A stretch of DNA of 64,000 bases from Astropecten irregularis (lineage: Eukaryota; Echinodermata; Asteroidea; Paxillosida; Astropectinidae), in the NCBI GenBank assembly GCA_963971285.1, contig OZ020244.1:20770001-20834000 (forward strand), in the 5' to 3' direction. The position numbers and the translations under genes are program-made. The notes under the pieces were generated by a model. The model saw nothing but the letters and a program-made list of their open reading frames with translations, made no database searches and was not told where the DNA came from. This document shows, piece by piece, positions 63,851 through 64,000 of this stretch; position 1 is the first letter of the stretch, and each line of letters starts with the position of its first letter.

Positions 63851-64000
63851 ATTCGCGTTGTCACATCCCACCATTTCACCGTATGATACTTGATTGCAGA
63901 GACAGTAGCGAGGTTCGTTGGGGTCGTAGGACCAGTCAGGGGCTGGCGGGTTGGTGTCGTCCAGTATGCTTTCTGTCAGCAGATCTGCAAGAGGCTGCGT
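63851..64000 (-). CDS. ING3: ING3, penultimate coding exon, cut by the window edge
   Basis: Fifty codons are visible. They begin with a linker ([20 protein letters not shown]) and lead into [16 protein letters not shown] and [13 protein letters not shown]. [23 protein letters not shown] is the start of the ING-family PHD finger, with its first zinc-binding cysteines. The donor GTGAGT follows the Asn codon in phase 0, and splicing to 63347 gives GCDNANCPIEWFHYGC without a gap. The N-terminal ING dimerisation domain must lie beyond 64000. The exon extends off the right edge, so its acceptor is not seen. Confidence 0.95.

Overview
This is a eukaryotic, intron-rich, AT-leaning window with no bacterial-style gene organisation. 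Two conserved protein-coding genes are visible, both on the minus strand. The pervasive TACATGTA-type words, the CR1/L2-like retrotransposon tails and the many small foldback DNA transposons fit a marine invertebrate, most likely a deuterostome such as an echinoderm, hemichordate or cephalochordate. That assignment is inference; the sequence does not settle it.

Gene 1 is an SR-protein kinase of the SRPK1 type. It starts at 60619 and runs leftwards out of the window past position 1. Five coding exons (60604-60619, 60402-60498, 14537-14766, 2360-2468, 441-528) join with matching phases and canonical GT/AG sites. They give the first 180 residues: the SRPK1-like N-terminus, a long acidic and Arg/Asp-rich segment, the Gly-rich ATP loop, the catalytic Lys and the helix-C Glu. 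The rest of the kinase lies outside the window. Intron 2 is about 45.6 kb and fills most of the window. A GC-rich, donor-bearing segment inside it (51851-51957) is a candidate alternative first coding exon in the right phase.

Gene 2 is ING3, a histone-tail reader of the NuA4/TIP60 acetyltransferase complex. Its last two coding exons (63851 to beyond 64000, and 63219-63347) encode a complete PHD finger. About 2.6 kb separate its stop codon from the SRPK start; both genes read in the same direction.

Everything else is intron or intergenic sequence dominated by dispersed repeats. These include at least ten TTAA-bounded foldback elements (four of them packed into 25.9-29.3 kb), hAT-type elements (one with a clear 8-bp target duplication), several other short inverted-repeat elements including one inserted inside another, tRNA-derived SINE copies, degenerate non-LTR retrotransposon 3' ends (CR1/L2-like, two RTE/Jockey-like tails, and a CCHC-endonuclease type), and a repeat tail carrying a perfect histone-type 3' stem-loop beside a hammerhead-like core. 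No rRNA gene, intact tRNA gene or CRISPR array was seen.
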